Assembly (NCBI GenBank): GCA_040007095.1
Contig: JBDTVS010000127.1
Coordinates: 35,420 to 99,419, forward strand
From: JBDTVS01 sp040007095
GTDB taxonomy: Bacteria; Acidobacteriota; Vicinamibacteria; Vicinamibacterales; CAVVIG01
Direction: 5' to 3'
DNA: 64,000 nt
The position numbers and the translations under genes were made by a program. This document shows, piece by piece, positions 45,614-52,999 of the stretch (the stretch's first letter is position 1; each line of letters opens with the position of its first letter). Below the pieces are notes generated by a model, which had not been told where the DNA came from, made no database searches, and was given only the letters and a program-made list of their open reading frames with translations.

Positions 45614-45840
45614 TGAAACCTCGACGGGCGCCGGCGGCGCCACTTTCACGCGGCGTGATCGCTATTTGCCTCGGCGGTTGGTCCGCGCTGGCACTGGAGG
45701 ACTCAGACTCGGAGGCCTTCGATTTGTTCGAAACCAACCTGGCCGGCGTCGCGCATCTGTGGCGCCTGCATGAGGCGTTCTTGTTGAGCGAGGCGGCGCG
45801 GCGCGGCATCACGCCGGCCTGGCGGCCCGATCGCACGTGA
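45610..45840 (+). CDS. Hypothetical protein
   Basis: A 76-residue protein that overlaps the terminase-like gene by four bases (ATGA). It has a short hydrophobic stretch (GVIAICLGGWSALAL) that could be a weak membrane segment. Family unknown. Confidence 0.55.
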   Translation: MMKPRRAPAAPLSRGVIAICLGGWSALALEDSDSEAFDLFETNLAGVAHLWRLHEAFLLSEAARRGITPAWRPDRT

Positions 45841-45873
45841 AATTAAACCCCATCTGAAGGAGACGAACACATT

Positions 45874-46389
45874 ATGACGACCCGAACAGAAATCGGTTCA
45901 CTCCCGGTCGTGGATCAGCACCCCTTGGTGCTGGAGCACGGAAGGAAACGTGTGCAATTAGCGACGGCCCTGACGGAGGCGCTCGCGGAGCACGGGCGAC
46001 TCGTCGATTTTCGAGCACCCCTGAAACAGCAAATAGTCGCCCAACTCCTCGGCGACGGCGGTGGTCAACCGGGAGATGCGGCGGCGCGATTGACGAAGCT
46101 GGAGACCGACATATTAAGCGTCGGCAACCAGGTGGCGTCCATCAAAGAGGCCCTCGTGATCTGCGATGGGCGCCTGGTCGCAGCCCGCACGCAGGCTGAA
46201 ACGGAAAGACGCGAGCAGGCGCGCAGTATTGCGCGGGAGATCGCCGGCCAAATGCAGCCGATCCTTGACAAGCTTTTGGCGCTCAACGAGCAATTGGTCG
46301 TCGTCTCGGCGGCGCGCGGCTTCGACGGTCGCTACACGCCGTTAGATCCTGGGCTGATGCTGGAATTTCGCCGTCAGCTCGGCGATTAA
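45874..46389 (+). CDS. Hypothetical coiled-coil protein
   Basis: A 171-residue protein with a GGAG ribosome binding site. The middle is a long helix with heptad-like spacing (AAARLTKLETDILSVGNQVA and further). The end GRYTPLDPGLMLEFRRQLGD is compact. It belongs to a run of tightly packed element genes. Function unknown; a structural or scaffold role is possible but not shown. Confidence 0.6.
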   Translation: MTTRTEIGSLPVVDQHPLVLEHGRKRVQLATALTEALAEHGRLVDFRAPLKQQIVAQLLGDGGGQPGDAAARLTKLETDILSVGNQVASIKEALVICDGRLVAARTQAETERREQARSIAREIAGQMQPILDKLLALNEQLVVVSAARGFDGRYTPLDPGLMLEFRRQLGD

Positions 46390-46404
46390 CGAGGTCACAG
46401 CCAA

Positions 46405-46884
46405 GTGAACACATCGGCGTTAGTCGACGTTGGCGTGCGAGTGTTCGCGTTTCACGAGGCCGGTCACGGGTGCGTCGCCACGGCGCGGGGCGTGCAGGTC
46501 CGCTGCGTGGCAGTCGACGACGTGGCGGCTCCCGAACTCGGCCGCGTCGTGACGCGGCAGAAATTCGGCTTGATTCCCTGCGAGGATCTCGTGCTTTTTT
46601 TCCTCGCTGGCGGCGTGGCGCAAGAACGATACATGCGGTCAGTTGGGTTGAGCGATCACGATCATGGTGACGCGACTGATGTCGCCGACGCGCGGATCTT
46701 GCTCACCGAGCCTGGTGACCACCGCTATTCAGCCGCTGTCGATCGAGAGTTGGCGGTATGGCGTCGCCGCACTGAGCTCGCGGTCGCCGAGCACTGGAAC
46801 TGGATTCACCGCGTGGCCGATCAACTCGTCTCTCGCCGTTGGTTGAGCGGCGACGACATCGTTCACCTGCGACGAGGAGTGTAA
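46405..46884 (+). CDS. Putative metallopeptidase with HEAGH motif (M41-like)
   Basis: A 159-residue protein. FHEAGHGCVATARGVQVRCV near residues 16-35 carries the zincin HExxH motif in the HEAGH form typical of FtsH-type M41 peptidases and of small phage proteins related to them. A third ligand could be an Asp in DHGDATDVADARIL, as in FtsH. There is no AAA domain or membrane helix. Translation starts at GTG 46405. Role in the element is unknown. Confidence 0.65.
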   Translation: MNTSALVDVGVRVFAFHEAGHGCVATARGVQVRCVAVDDVAAPELGRVVTRQKFGLIPCEDLVLFFLAGGVAQERYMRSVGLSDHDHGDATDVADARILLTEPGDHRYSAAVDRELAVWRRRTELAVAEHWNWIHRVADQLVSRRWLSGDDIVHLRRGV

Positions 46885-46889
46885 CCGAT

Positions 46890-47333
46890 ATGCCAGACGA
46901 AGTTCTCGACGCCAAGGCGTCGACTAAAGAAGTCGTGACGCTCGCGCAAGCGAAAGAAAACATGGCGAAGCGCGCCGTGTGGCTCAAGGCAAATGGCCAC
47001 CGACCGGTCTCGCACGAACAGCTCGACACGATCACAGACCAGATTGCTGATGCGATTATCGCCGTCAATGTCTTCGCGCAGTCGATAAACGCGAAGAACA
47101 TCGAACGCAACGAGAAGATCGCGGCGCTCGAAACAAAGGTCGCCGAACTCGAGACGCGGACGGCCGTCGACTACGTTGGTATCTGGCTCGAGAAATATTC
47201 GTACAGGAAGGGCCAGATCGTAACGCACAAGGGCACGATCTGGTTTTGTAGGGTCGACTACACCATGGAGAAGCCTGGGACGTCGACCGACTGGCAACTG
47301 ATGGTGAAAAACCAGGAGCGGCCCAACCGATGA
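46890..47333 (+). CDS. Phage tail-fibre/carbohydrate-binding-like protein
   Basis: A 147-residue protein with a GAGGAG ribosome binding site. A helical part (TITDQIADAIIAVNVFAQSI, then a coiled coil) is followed by GIWLEKYSYRKGQIVTHKG and KPGTSTDWQLMVKNQ. This last pattern is the small carbohydrate-binding-like module found at the end of many phage tail or neck proteins. Its stop overlaps the next gene. Confidence 0.6.
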   Translation: MPDEVLDAKASTKEVVTLAQAKENMAKRAVWLKANGHRPVSHEQLDTITDQIADAIIAVNVFAQSINAKNIERNEKIAALETKVAELETRTAVDYVGIWLEKYSYRKGQIVTHKGTIWFCRVDYTMEKPGTSTDWQLMVKNQERPNR

Positions 47334-47614
47334 ACATCGATCAAGCGGTGGCGCAAGTTGCGCGGCAACTCGACGGCATCTGCGCAGCACGGCTCGATGC
47401 GTTCGAGCTCTCGCTCATCGAATGCGGCGTCAACCCCAATGGTGGCGCCGACGTCTCAGGCCCACCACCTGGTGAGCTGCCCGCCGGCGTCTGTTGGAAA
47501 CGGCTGCCCTTCGATGAGGCGGTCGCCCTCCAGAGAGCACGCGATCTGCAGTGGCGGGCGGAAACCCTTGAGAAGGTGCGTGCGCGGCTCGAGGACTTTT
47601 ATGCCGGCCTGTAG
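47330..47614 (+). CDS. Hypothetical protein
   Basis: A 94-residue, mostly helical protein (DEAVALQRARDLQWRAETLE) that overlaps the preceding gene by four bases (ATGA). It is the last gene of the rightward run before the IS. No recognisable family. Confidence 0.55.
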   Translation: MNIDQAVAQVARQLDGICAARLDAFELSLIECGVNPNGGADVSGPPPGELPAGVCWKRLPFDEAVALQRARDLQWRAETLEKVRARLEDFYAGL

Positions 47615-48148
47615 GGCACCGATGCGAAAAAGTTGAACCGTCGACGTCAGCGACCACGCGGGGCCACTCGAGCTGCCGGCGTATGTCCGCGAACTCGCGA
47701 GGGTCACTCGTCACGGTTCCGGATCCGGAACCGTGACGAGATTTCAGGGCTGCCGTGTGACTCGATTGAGGAATCGAGGATCGACCCAGGATCGTCGATC
47801 GCACCGATCACAGCGATAGGGGACGCTATGCGTCAAGCGTTGCAACAGGCGGTCATACCAGCGGAGGGGCGAAGGAGCCGTGTGTTCATGGCGACAAGAC
47901 GGACAACGCGGATTCGGTGCCACTCTGGTGAGTGTATGGCAGCTTGCGGCGCGCGCCTGAACTAGTTGGCGACATTTACGATCTTTGGCTGGTTACCTGA
48001 ACAGTAGATCAAAATCAAAACTGCCGGCGCATTTCCGAGGGGCTCACTTTTTAGCGTTTCGACTTGCGACATTGGCGCTCCGGCGCTCGACAGCTAAATG
48101 CGCGCTGGACCGAGTATGTCATCAGCGGAGGCATCGCCTTGCCGGCTA
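47615..48148. other. Non-coding region left of the IS element
   Basis: About 530 bases with a perfect 34-bp palindrome (47707-47740) and one copy of the GGCGTATGTCCG repeat. A short frame starting at 47828 has a plausible GGGGA site but no recognisable product. I see no secure gene. Confidence 0.45.
47707..47740. repeat. Perfect 34-bp palindrome
   Basis: Seventeen-base arms with no spacer, centred on GGATCC (core GGTTCCGGATCCGGAACC). Every position pairs. It follows the last rightward gene, so it could form a terminator hairpin, but there is no T-tract. An operator, resolution site or cruciform is also possible. Confidence 0.9.
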
Positions 48149-49300
48149 GTGGTGGTCGTCACAAATACTGTAACTTTTCGAGCTTCTTTCGGGCGCGTGT
48201 GACCTTCTCCAGGATGTCGGAGGCTGTGGCCGTCCAGATGAAGGGCTTGGGATTGATGTTGTGGCCTGCGACGTAGTCGGTTACCGCTTGGACGAGCTCG
48301 TCGACCGAGCGGAAGACGCCGCGCCGGAGTCTACGCTCAGAGAGGTCGCGAAAGAAACGCTCGACCATGTTCAGCCAGGATGCGCTGGTGGGCGTGAAAT
48401 GCACGTGAAAGCGGGTGTTGCGTGCGAGCCAGGTGATGACCTTGGGGTGTTTGTGAGTGGCGTAGTTGTCGCAAATGATGTGAATCGCCTTGTCGATGGG
48501 AGCATGCCGTTTGATCAAGTTCAGAAATTTGATCCACTCCTGATGGCGGTGTTTGGGCAGGCAGGTTTGCATGACCGATCCATTGAGCGTGTTGAGCGCA
48601 GCGAACAACGTGGTCGTGCCATTCCGCTTGTAGTCATGGGTCATCGTGCCGCAGCGCCCCTTCTTCATCGGCAACCCGGGCTGCGTGCGGTCCAGCGCCT
48701 GCATCTGGCTCTTCTCGTCGCAGGACAGCACAATCGCGTTGTCAGGAGGATGCAAGTACAGCCCCACCACATCCTCCAACTTCTCGGCGAATCGCTTGTC
48801 ATTCGACAGCTTGAACGTCCTCACCAGGTGGGGCTTCAGGCCGTGGGCTCGCCAGATGCGCCCCACCGTCGACGGGCTCACGTCGGCTGCCGCCGACATC
48901 GAGGCCCGGCTCCAGTGTGTGGCGTGTGCCGGTTTTTCATCCAAGGTCTTGCGCACGATGACCGCCCGCTTTCGGTGGCTAATGGATGGAGGGCGGCCAC
49001 TCCGTTGCTTTTCCCTGAGGATCCCCTCCATGCCCAGCTCCGCAAACCGGCGGCGCCACCGACCGGCCTTCTGGCGGGTGATCCCCAATTCCGCCCCGAT
49101 GGTTTCGTTGTCCCATCCTGTGGCCGCCAGCAGGACCACCCTGGAACGTTGCGCCAATCGGACCGATTCGCTTCGGCTCCAGCTCAGTCGTTCCAGTTCC
49201 TGACGCGTCTCGGCGTCCAACACAATCGCTCGTGCTTTCCTCATGACAGCAGGTACGCCCGAGATACCCATTATGTTTCATTATTTCTGGCGGACTACAC
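48149..49300 (-). mobile_element. IS630-family insertion sequence
   Basis: 1152 bases. The ends are imperfect 26-bp terminal inverted repeats (GTGGTGGTCGTCACAAATAC on the left; 18 of 26 positions match the right end). TA dinucleotides flank both ends (48147-48148 and 49301-49302), as expected for IS630/Tc1-mariner insertion. It holds a single intact transposase gene. Confidence 0.85.
48159..49244 (-). CDS. IS630-family DDE transposase
   Basis: A 361-residue transposase. The N-terminal HTH region has ETIGAELGITRQKAGRWRRR. The DDE catalytic residues are in LSCDEKSQMQALDR, IICDNYATHKHPKV and FTPTSASWLNMVERFF. All three acidic residues are present and the gene is full length, so it may be active. 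The ATG at 49244 is preferred; an ATG at 49271 would add nine residues. Confidence 0.93.
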   Translation of the reverse strand: MRKARAIVLDAETRQELERLSWSRSESVRLAQRSRVVLLAATGWDNETIGAELGITRQKAGRWRRRFAELGMEGILREKQRSGRPPSISHRKRAVIVRKTLDEKPAHATHWSRASMSAAADVSPSTVGRIWRAHGLKPHLVRTFKLSNDKRFAEKLEDVVGLYLHPPDNAIVLSCDEKSQMQALDRTQPGLPMKKGRCGTMTHDYKRNGTTTLFAALNTLNGSVMQTCLPKHRHQEWIKFLNLIKRHAPIDKAIHIICDNYATHKHPKVITWLARNTRFHVHFTPTSASWLNMVERFFRDLSERRLRRGVFRSVDELVQAVTDYVAGHNINPKPFIWTATASDILEKVTRARKKLEKLQYL

Positions 49301-49302
49301 TA

Positions 49303-49679
49303 GTTGGACGGAGCCAAGCGCCGCCGTCCCATCGACTAGGCGAAGGGCCAGACGACGAAAGATAGCGAGATGTTGTGTTTTGGCACGGGCCGCTGCAGGG
49401 TGATTGACCATCAGCAGGTATTGTAAAAACGACGGCTCGTTTTCTAGCGTTCAAAAAAAAACAGACATCCCGACGCCTTAGACGTGTCGGTCTCGGCGCT
49501 CCGGGCACTACCGATTGAGAACAAATCCCAGCCCGCTATACCGTGCGGGCCGGTGATGTGGAGGCCTCGCACCAAGCCGCTCCCATTGAACGCCGGGCGA
49601 ATCCAGGGCCGATTGTGTGCAAATGCGACAGTTTGGTCGGCCACTGCGACGCGCCGCCATGGAACACTAGGTCGCACTT
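49303..49679. other. Non-coding region right of the IS element
   Basis: About 380 bases without a convincing gene. It contains an A-run at 49453-49461. The bases on either side of the IS would join into a 61-codon frame if the IS were removed, but that frame has no recognisable domain. Confidence 0.4.
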
Positions 49680-50015
49680 ATGAAGCCCATTAAGTTGAAA
49701 CACTTGAGGTCGCGATCCGTGCGTTTGTCGGCCACGCAGATCTGGGCTCGTTTGGGCGGTAGGGTTGCCGAAGTGCGGAATCTCAGCGTGACGGGTGCGC
49801 TTCTCGAAATGGACGTCGACCTTCCGGTCGGCAGTCAGGCCACGCTCGTACTCAGGCGTCAGTCGCTCATCGTGGCTCTCGACACTCGCGTCACCCGAAG
49901 TGGCCCGACCAGCGAGGGAGGGAGCTGGCTCGCTGCCGTCGTGTTTCTCAATCCGAGCCCAGAGGTAAAAAGATCCATTCCTCAACTCCTGATTGCGAGC
50001 CGGCGGGGAGGTTGA
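49680..50015 (+). CDS. PilZ-domain protein
   Basis: A 111-residue protein that fits PilZ: RSRSVRLSATQIWARL at the start (RxxxR-like), VAEVRNLSVTGALLEMDVDL in the place of the D/NxSxxG motif, then LPVGSQATLVLRRQ and TRVTRSGP...WLAAVVFLNPS. PilZ domains bind cyclic di-GMP. Here the second motif reads NLSVTG, which keeps the Asn, Ser and Gly. A cyclic-di-GMP sensor on a mobile element is unusual. Confidence 0.7.
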   Translation: MKPIKLKHLRSRSVRLSATQIWARLGGRVAEVRNLSVTGALLEMDVDLPVGSQATLVLRRQSLIVALDTRVTRSGPTSEGGSWLAAVVFLNPSPEVKRSIPQLLIASRRGG

Positions 50016-50066
50016 GAGACCGCGTCAGGCCCAGCACGAATCGCGCGCTGGAGCCGCCCTCGAGTT

Positions 50067-50155
50067 GCCGGCGTATGTCCGAGGGCACGTGTCAACTTTG
50101 TGCAACCCGGGCTTGACAGCGTGTCTACGCGTGTGTATCTGGCGGCGTATGTCCG
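50067..50155. repeat. GGCGTATGTCCG repeat copies
   Basis: GCCGGCGTATGTCCG at 50067-50081 and GGCGGCGTATGTCCG at 50141-50155, both followed by AGGG. A third copy is at 47675-47689. The copies lie on both sides of the IS and upstream of the CopG gene. Confidence 0.6.
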
Positions 50156-50176
50156 AGGGTCCACGAAGGTGAATAG

Positions 50177-50205
50177 TTGACAAAGCAATACAACGCATTT
50201 ATAGT
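50177..50205 (+). promoter_or_regulatory. Strong sigma-70-type promoter for the CopG-like gene
   Basis: TTGACA (50177-50182), 17 bases, TATAGT (50200-50205). This is the best consensus promoter seen in the element. The predicted start of transcription, near 50212, is only a few bases before the first usable start codon. Confidence 0.78.
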
Positions 50206-50214
50206 TGGCCGACC

Positions 50215-50403
50215 TTGACACCATTGAAGCCGGCCACGTTCAGACTCGAAGAGGAACTACTCGACGGACTTGAGCAAGTGAAAGTGCGCGACGGCGTATC
50301 GATCACCGAACAGGTTCGACGTGCAGTCCTCGCCTGGCTGGAATCAAAGGGCGTGAAGGTAAAACCGGCCAAGCGACGCGTGCAACCGCGACGCCCGGCC
50401 TAA
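50215..50403 (+). CDS. Ribbon-helix-helix (CopG-like) regulator
   Basis: A 62-residue protein. KPATFRLEEELLDGLEQVKV and SITEQVRRAVLAWLESKG form the strand-helix-helix unit of Arc/CopG repressors, and the tail is basic (KPAKRRVQPRRPA). It starts at TTG 50215, or TTG 50224 nine bases later. It is expressed from a strong promoter and could control the nearby GGCGTATGTCCG sites. No toxin partner lies directly beside it. Confidence 0.8.
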   Translation: MTPLKPATFRLEEELLDGLEQVKVRDGVSITEQVRRAVLAWLESKGVKVKPAKRRVQPRRPA

Positions 50404-50432
50404 CCCGTCACCGCGTCATCGGCACGGTCGCG

Positions 50433-50457
50433 GGCTCCCACCATTGTAGCGGGAGCC
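50433..50457 (+). terminator. Hairpin after the CopG-like gene
   Basis: GGCTCCC (50433-50439) pairs with GGGAGCC (50451-50457) across 11 bases. There is no T-tract, so termination is uncertain. Confidence 0.45.
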
Positions 50458-50481
50458 TCCGACCACCAGGAGACTCCCATC

Positions 50482-50853
50482 ATGTCGAAGAAGAAGAAGT
50501 CCGCACCGAAAGCACCTACAGCAACCGCAACCGCCACCCCAACAGATCGGCGCACGTTTCTCGGCGGCCTCGATCCGATCGCCCTGGCAGAGCTGCTCGA
50601 CTTCCACTTCAGCGACTACAACGAATCGCCGTATCGCAAAATGATCGCGGAGACGCGCACGGCGTGGCTCGCGAAGGATGGGCCAGAGCCCGGCCGCCTC
50701 TACGAGATATCGATGGAGATTGACACCTTCCATTTCGTCGAGGCCGCCATCCGCCAATCAGGCTTCGTGGTCGGTTTCAAGGCGTGCCGAGAACTCCTAC
50801 TCGGCGATCTGGACGTCGACGCGCTCAAGGCGGAACTCGGAGGTGAGCAATGA
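50482..50853 (+). CDS. Hypothetical protein
   Basis: A 123-residue protein with an AGGAG site. The first 25 residues are Lys, Pro, Ala and Thr-rich and probably disordered. The rest is helical (DPIALAELLDFHFSDYNESP). It heads a three-gene run joined by ATGA overlaps. No recognisable family. Confidence 0.6.
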   Translation: MSKKKKSAPKAPTATATATPTDRRTFLGGLDPIALAELLDFHFSDYNESPYRKMIAETRTAWLAKDGPEPGRLYEISMEIDTFHFVEAAIRQSGFVVGFKACRELLLGDLDVDALKAELGGEQ

Positions 50854-51110
50854 GCCGCACCATTCCCGTTGCTCCCGCCGGCGGATTGACCACGGAAGAG
50901 CGTGACGCCATCAACCTGGCGAAGTCGCGCCTTCGTGGCTGTGTGGCCTTACTGGCGCTGGTCGACGAACATCCCGATGACGAATCGATGGTCGACGGCG
51001 AACCCATCAACGCCATGGGTGTGCTGATCGACGACATGCGCGATGCGGTCAACGTGCTGTACGACACGTTCGAAGGAGCCGACGCCAGAGAGAAAGGCGG
51101 TGCGCGATGA
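50850..51110 (+). CDS. Hypothetical protein
   Basis: An 86-residue acidic protein joined by ATGA overlaps to both neighbours. Helical pattern, no recognisable domain. Confidence 0.55.
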   Translation: MSRTIPVAPAGGLTTEERDAINLAKSRLRGCVALLALVDEHPDDESMVDGEPINAMGVLIDDMRDAVNVLYDTFEGADAREKGGAR

Positions 51111-51616
51111 AAGCCAAACGAACACCACAGCAGGCGCCACCAGAGTCGACCACATGGGAACGCATGAGCGCGCGTGAATGGGCCGGCGCCCTCGAGCGTG
51201 CTCGCACCATGGCCATCAGGCGGCTGGCCCACTTCGGCCTCAATCTCGACGGCAATGATGAGCAGTTCGTCAATAATCCGCAACACATCGCGGAGGTGTC
51301 TTCGATCATCATCGACCAGGCGATCGGCCATGATTTGGCGCCGTCGCTGGCGCTGGACCAAGCGACCCTGAGAGCCGTGGTCAAAAACCTCGGAAATCCG
51401 GTGGTCTCGGAGGAGGGCGAGCGGACGAGGGACCTCGATTCATTTCTGTGGGGCTACCACATCAAGATCGCTGACGCGGCCTTTTTGTTCGGATTGATCA
51501 GCGGAACGCTGGTCACCTGGCCCGTCATCCAAGCGATTGATCCGCCAAACCGGCCGCCTATACGGAAAGGCGGCGGTGCGCGGAAGGGGCTGAACAGATT
51601 GGGGCCGACCCGGTGA
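51107..51616 (+). CDS. Hypothetical protein with possible membrane segment
   Basis: A 169-residue protein, the last of the three-gene run. ADAAFLFGLISGTLVTWPVI near residues 122-141 could span the membrane. The C-terminus is basic (RKGGGARKGLNRLGPTR). Function unknown. Confidence 0.55.
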   Translation: MKAKRTPQQAPPESTTWERMSAREWAGALERARTMAIRRLAHFGLNLDGNDEQFVNNPQHIAEVSSIIIDQAIGHDLAPSLALDQATLRAVVKNLGNPVVSEEGERTRDLDSFLWGYHIKIADAAFLFGLISGTLVTWPVIQAIDPPNRPPIRKGGGARKGLNRLGPTR

Positions 51617-51698
51617 CGCGGGCGATGCGTGCCGTACAGGTCACGCGCCGCTCGCGGTCACCGTCGGCGATGTGCTGGAGCGGATCGGATGAACCCGT

Positions 51699-51920
51699 TT
51701 ATTCGGACTTCCTCGCGCCCTGTGGTGGCTGAGGCCGGGCGACGCCATCAAGGTCGAGCCGCGATTGGCCATGTTCGGGGCACTCGTAGATGTGGGTCGT
51801 TCGCGCGCTCAAGACCTTGTCGACGTAGACCCGATCTCCTGATGGGACGCTGTGCAGGTAGTGCATCCTCTCCCCGCACTTGGGGCAGTTCACCGCTGAT
51901 GCGGGGTCGTCGGGCGGCAT
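51699..51920 (-). CDS. Small zinc-ribbon protein
   Basis: A 73-residue protein with VNCPKCGERMHYLHSVPSGD and YECPEHGQ, two CxxC/CxxH knuckles that would bind one zinc ion. Last gene of the leftward mini-gene cluster. Role unknown. Confidence 0.6.
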   Translation of the reverse strand: MPPDDPASAVNCPKCGERMHYLHSVPSGDRVYVDKVLSARTTHIYECPEHGQSRLDLDGVARPQPPQGARKSE

Positions 51921-52010
51921 GGTCGGATACTACACCTGAGGATTGGATGATGAACAACGAATCGGGATGGGCGGCACTGAAACACCGCCTCCAAGCGCGC
52001 GGCTCGGCGT

Positions 52011-52115
52011 CTACAGGAACTCCGGCAGCGCGATCGTGCCGGGGCCAGCAAGAAAGACCAGGGCGGCAGACACCGCAGCCGTGATCGGCGTAAGGAACGA
52101 ACAATGACGCATCAT
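52011..52115 (-). CDS. 34-residue single-span membrane peptide
   Basis: A short frame encoding LTPITAAVSAALVFLAGPG, a good single transmembrane helix. Its tandem ATG codons overlap the TGA of the gene before (ATGATG), so it is probably translated by coupling. It could be a small toxin or holin-like peptide, but nothing proves this. Confidence 0.45.
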   Translation of the reverse strand: MMRHCSFLTPITAAVSAALVFLAGPGTIALPEFL

Positions 52116-52339
52116 CGTTCAGTCAAACATCGACGCCTGAAGTCGGCCAAGTCGCCCTTGTGCTGGCGCAATGCATCGTTCAGCACATCATGCTCGGCCT
52201 GTGAAAATGGACGTTTCGAGAGTTTTAGCGCGTCAGTCTGCGCACGCAATTCGTCAGTCCGCGCGAGCAGTTTCTTTTGCTCGTCGGTGCAGTCCGTCGT
52301 CAACGTGTGGGTTGGCTCTCGCGTCCGCCGTTTCGTCAT
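52112..52339 (-). CDS. Hypothetical helical protein
   Basis: A 75-residue charged protein (DEQKKLLARTDELRAQTDAL) that looks like a coiled coil. It overlaps the zinc-ribbon gene upstream (ATGA) and the membrane peptide downstream. Family unknown. Confidence 0.55.
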   Translation of the reverse strand: MTKRRTREPTHTLTTDCTDEQKKLLARTDELRAQTDALKLSKRPFSQAEHDVLNDALRQHKGDLADFRRRCLTER

Positions 52340-52497
52340 TGCGGCTGCTGGCGAACCTGACCATCAGGCGGGAAGATCACCGCGCCGTGAAGCGGACAGC
52401 GGTAGACGTAAGTATCGCCAGCAGTCCGCCTATACGTCAGCGGCGCGGCGCAGAGCGGGCAGGTGATGAGAATCTGCGGGTCAGGCAGGTCAGGCAT
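52336..52497 (-). CDS. Small zinc-ribbon protein (53 residues)
   Basis: ILITCPLCAAPLTYRR and YRCPLHGAVIFPPDG supply a CxxC and a CxxH pair, the same plan as the protein at 51699-51920. Start and stop overlap both neighbours (TGATG upstream, ATGA downstream), which strongly supports translation. Confidence 0.6.
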   Translation of the reverse strand: MPDLPDPQILITCPLCAAPLTYRRTAGDTYVYRCPLHGAVIFPPDGQVRQQPQ

Positions 52498-52679
52498 CAC
52501 CCCGCCGCCGAGCGCGTCTTTGGTGTCACGTCCATTGGCGGTCGCTCTGGATCGTTCTCACGAGTCATCCAGACATGCCCGCACGCCTGGCAACAGTAGA
52601 ACACCGCGTACGCGTCCCGTCTGCTGTTGTACAGGACGCGGGTGGGCGATTGTTGTTTGCAGTTGGGACAGGGCGGCAT
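52497..52679 (-). CDS. Small zinc-ribbon protein (60 residues)
   Basis: PCPNCKQQSPTR and YCCQACGHVWMTREND form a four-cysteine ribbon of the kind seen in phage Ogr/Delta-like or transcription-factor ribbons. An AGGAGA ribosome binding site lies 8 bases before its ATG, inside the end of the preceding gene. Confidence 0.65.
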   Translation of the reverse strand: MPPCPNCKQQSPTRVLYNSRRDAYAVFYCCQACGHVWMTRENDPERPPMDVTPKTRSAAG

Positions 52680-52691
52680 AGGGATGGTCTC

Positions 52692-52880
52692 CTAGGCGTT
52701 TGGGAGCGCCGCAACGGCGGTAAACGTAGCCTGATTGTGGTCGTTGAACTCGGTCCGCGACAGCAATTGGTCCCCCTTGTAGATCGCGACGACGAACGGT
52801 GGCGCGGCATCAGGCGACGTCAGAACGCAGCGGAGTTCGGCCACCTGCCAAAGTTGGAAAGGCAGGCGCACCGATGGCAC
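52692..52880 (-). CDS. Hypothetical small protein, first gene of leftward cluster
   Basis: A 62-residue protein (FQLWQVAELRCVLTSPDAAP; VVAIYKGDQLLSRTEF) predicted mainly beta. It starts with GTG at 52880 and ends inside the ribosome binding site of the next gene. Family unknown. Confidence 0.45.
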   Translation of the reverse strand: MPSVRLPFQLWQVAELRCVLTSPDAAPPFVVAIYKGDQLLSRTEFNDHNQATFTAVAALPNA

Positions 52881-52942
52881 TACTCGGTTAGCGGCAACTT
52901 ACAGCATGAGCTGGAGTGTAGGGCAAACGCGAAAAAGAGGAT

Positions 52943-52992
52943 GTCGGGCAATCCCCGACGAATGGATCGGCCGGTTGCCGGATCCGGTAACC
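52943..52992. promoter_or_regulatory. Operator-like dyads between divergent genes
   Basis: A hairpin GTCGGG/CCCGAC (52943-52959) and a 20-bp near-palindrome GGTTGCCGGATCCGGTAACC (52973-52992, one mismatched pair). The second shares the CCGGATCCGG core with the 34-bp palindrome at 47707. They lie between the leftward cluster and the rightward gene at 53000. Confidence 0.5.
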
Positions 52993-52999
52993 TGAAATC

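Noticed and set aside
48261..49403. A 380-codon plus-strand frame opposite the IS630 transposase
   Set aside because: The minus-strand frame has all DDE motifs; the plus frame has none and low-complexity composition.
51613..51731. A 39-codon plus frame coupled (GTGA) to the gene ending at 51616
   Set aside because: Arg/Ser-rich without a domain and overlapping the convergent zinc-ribbon gene; support is only the overlap.
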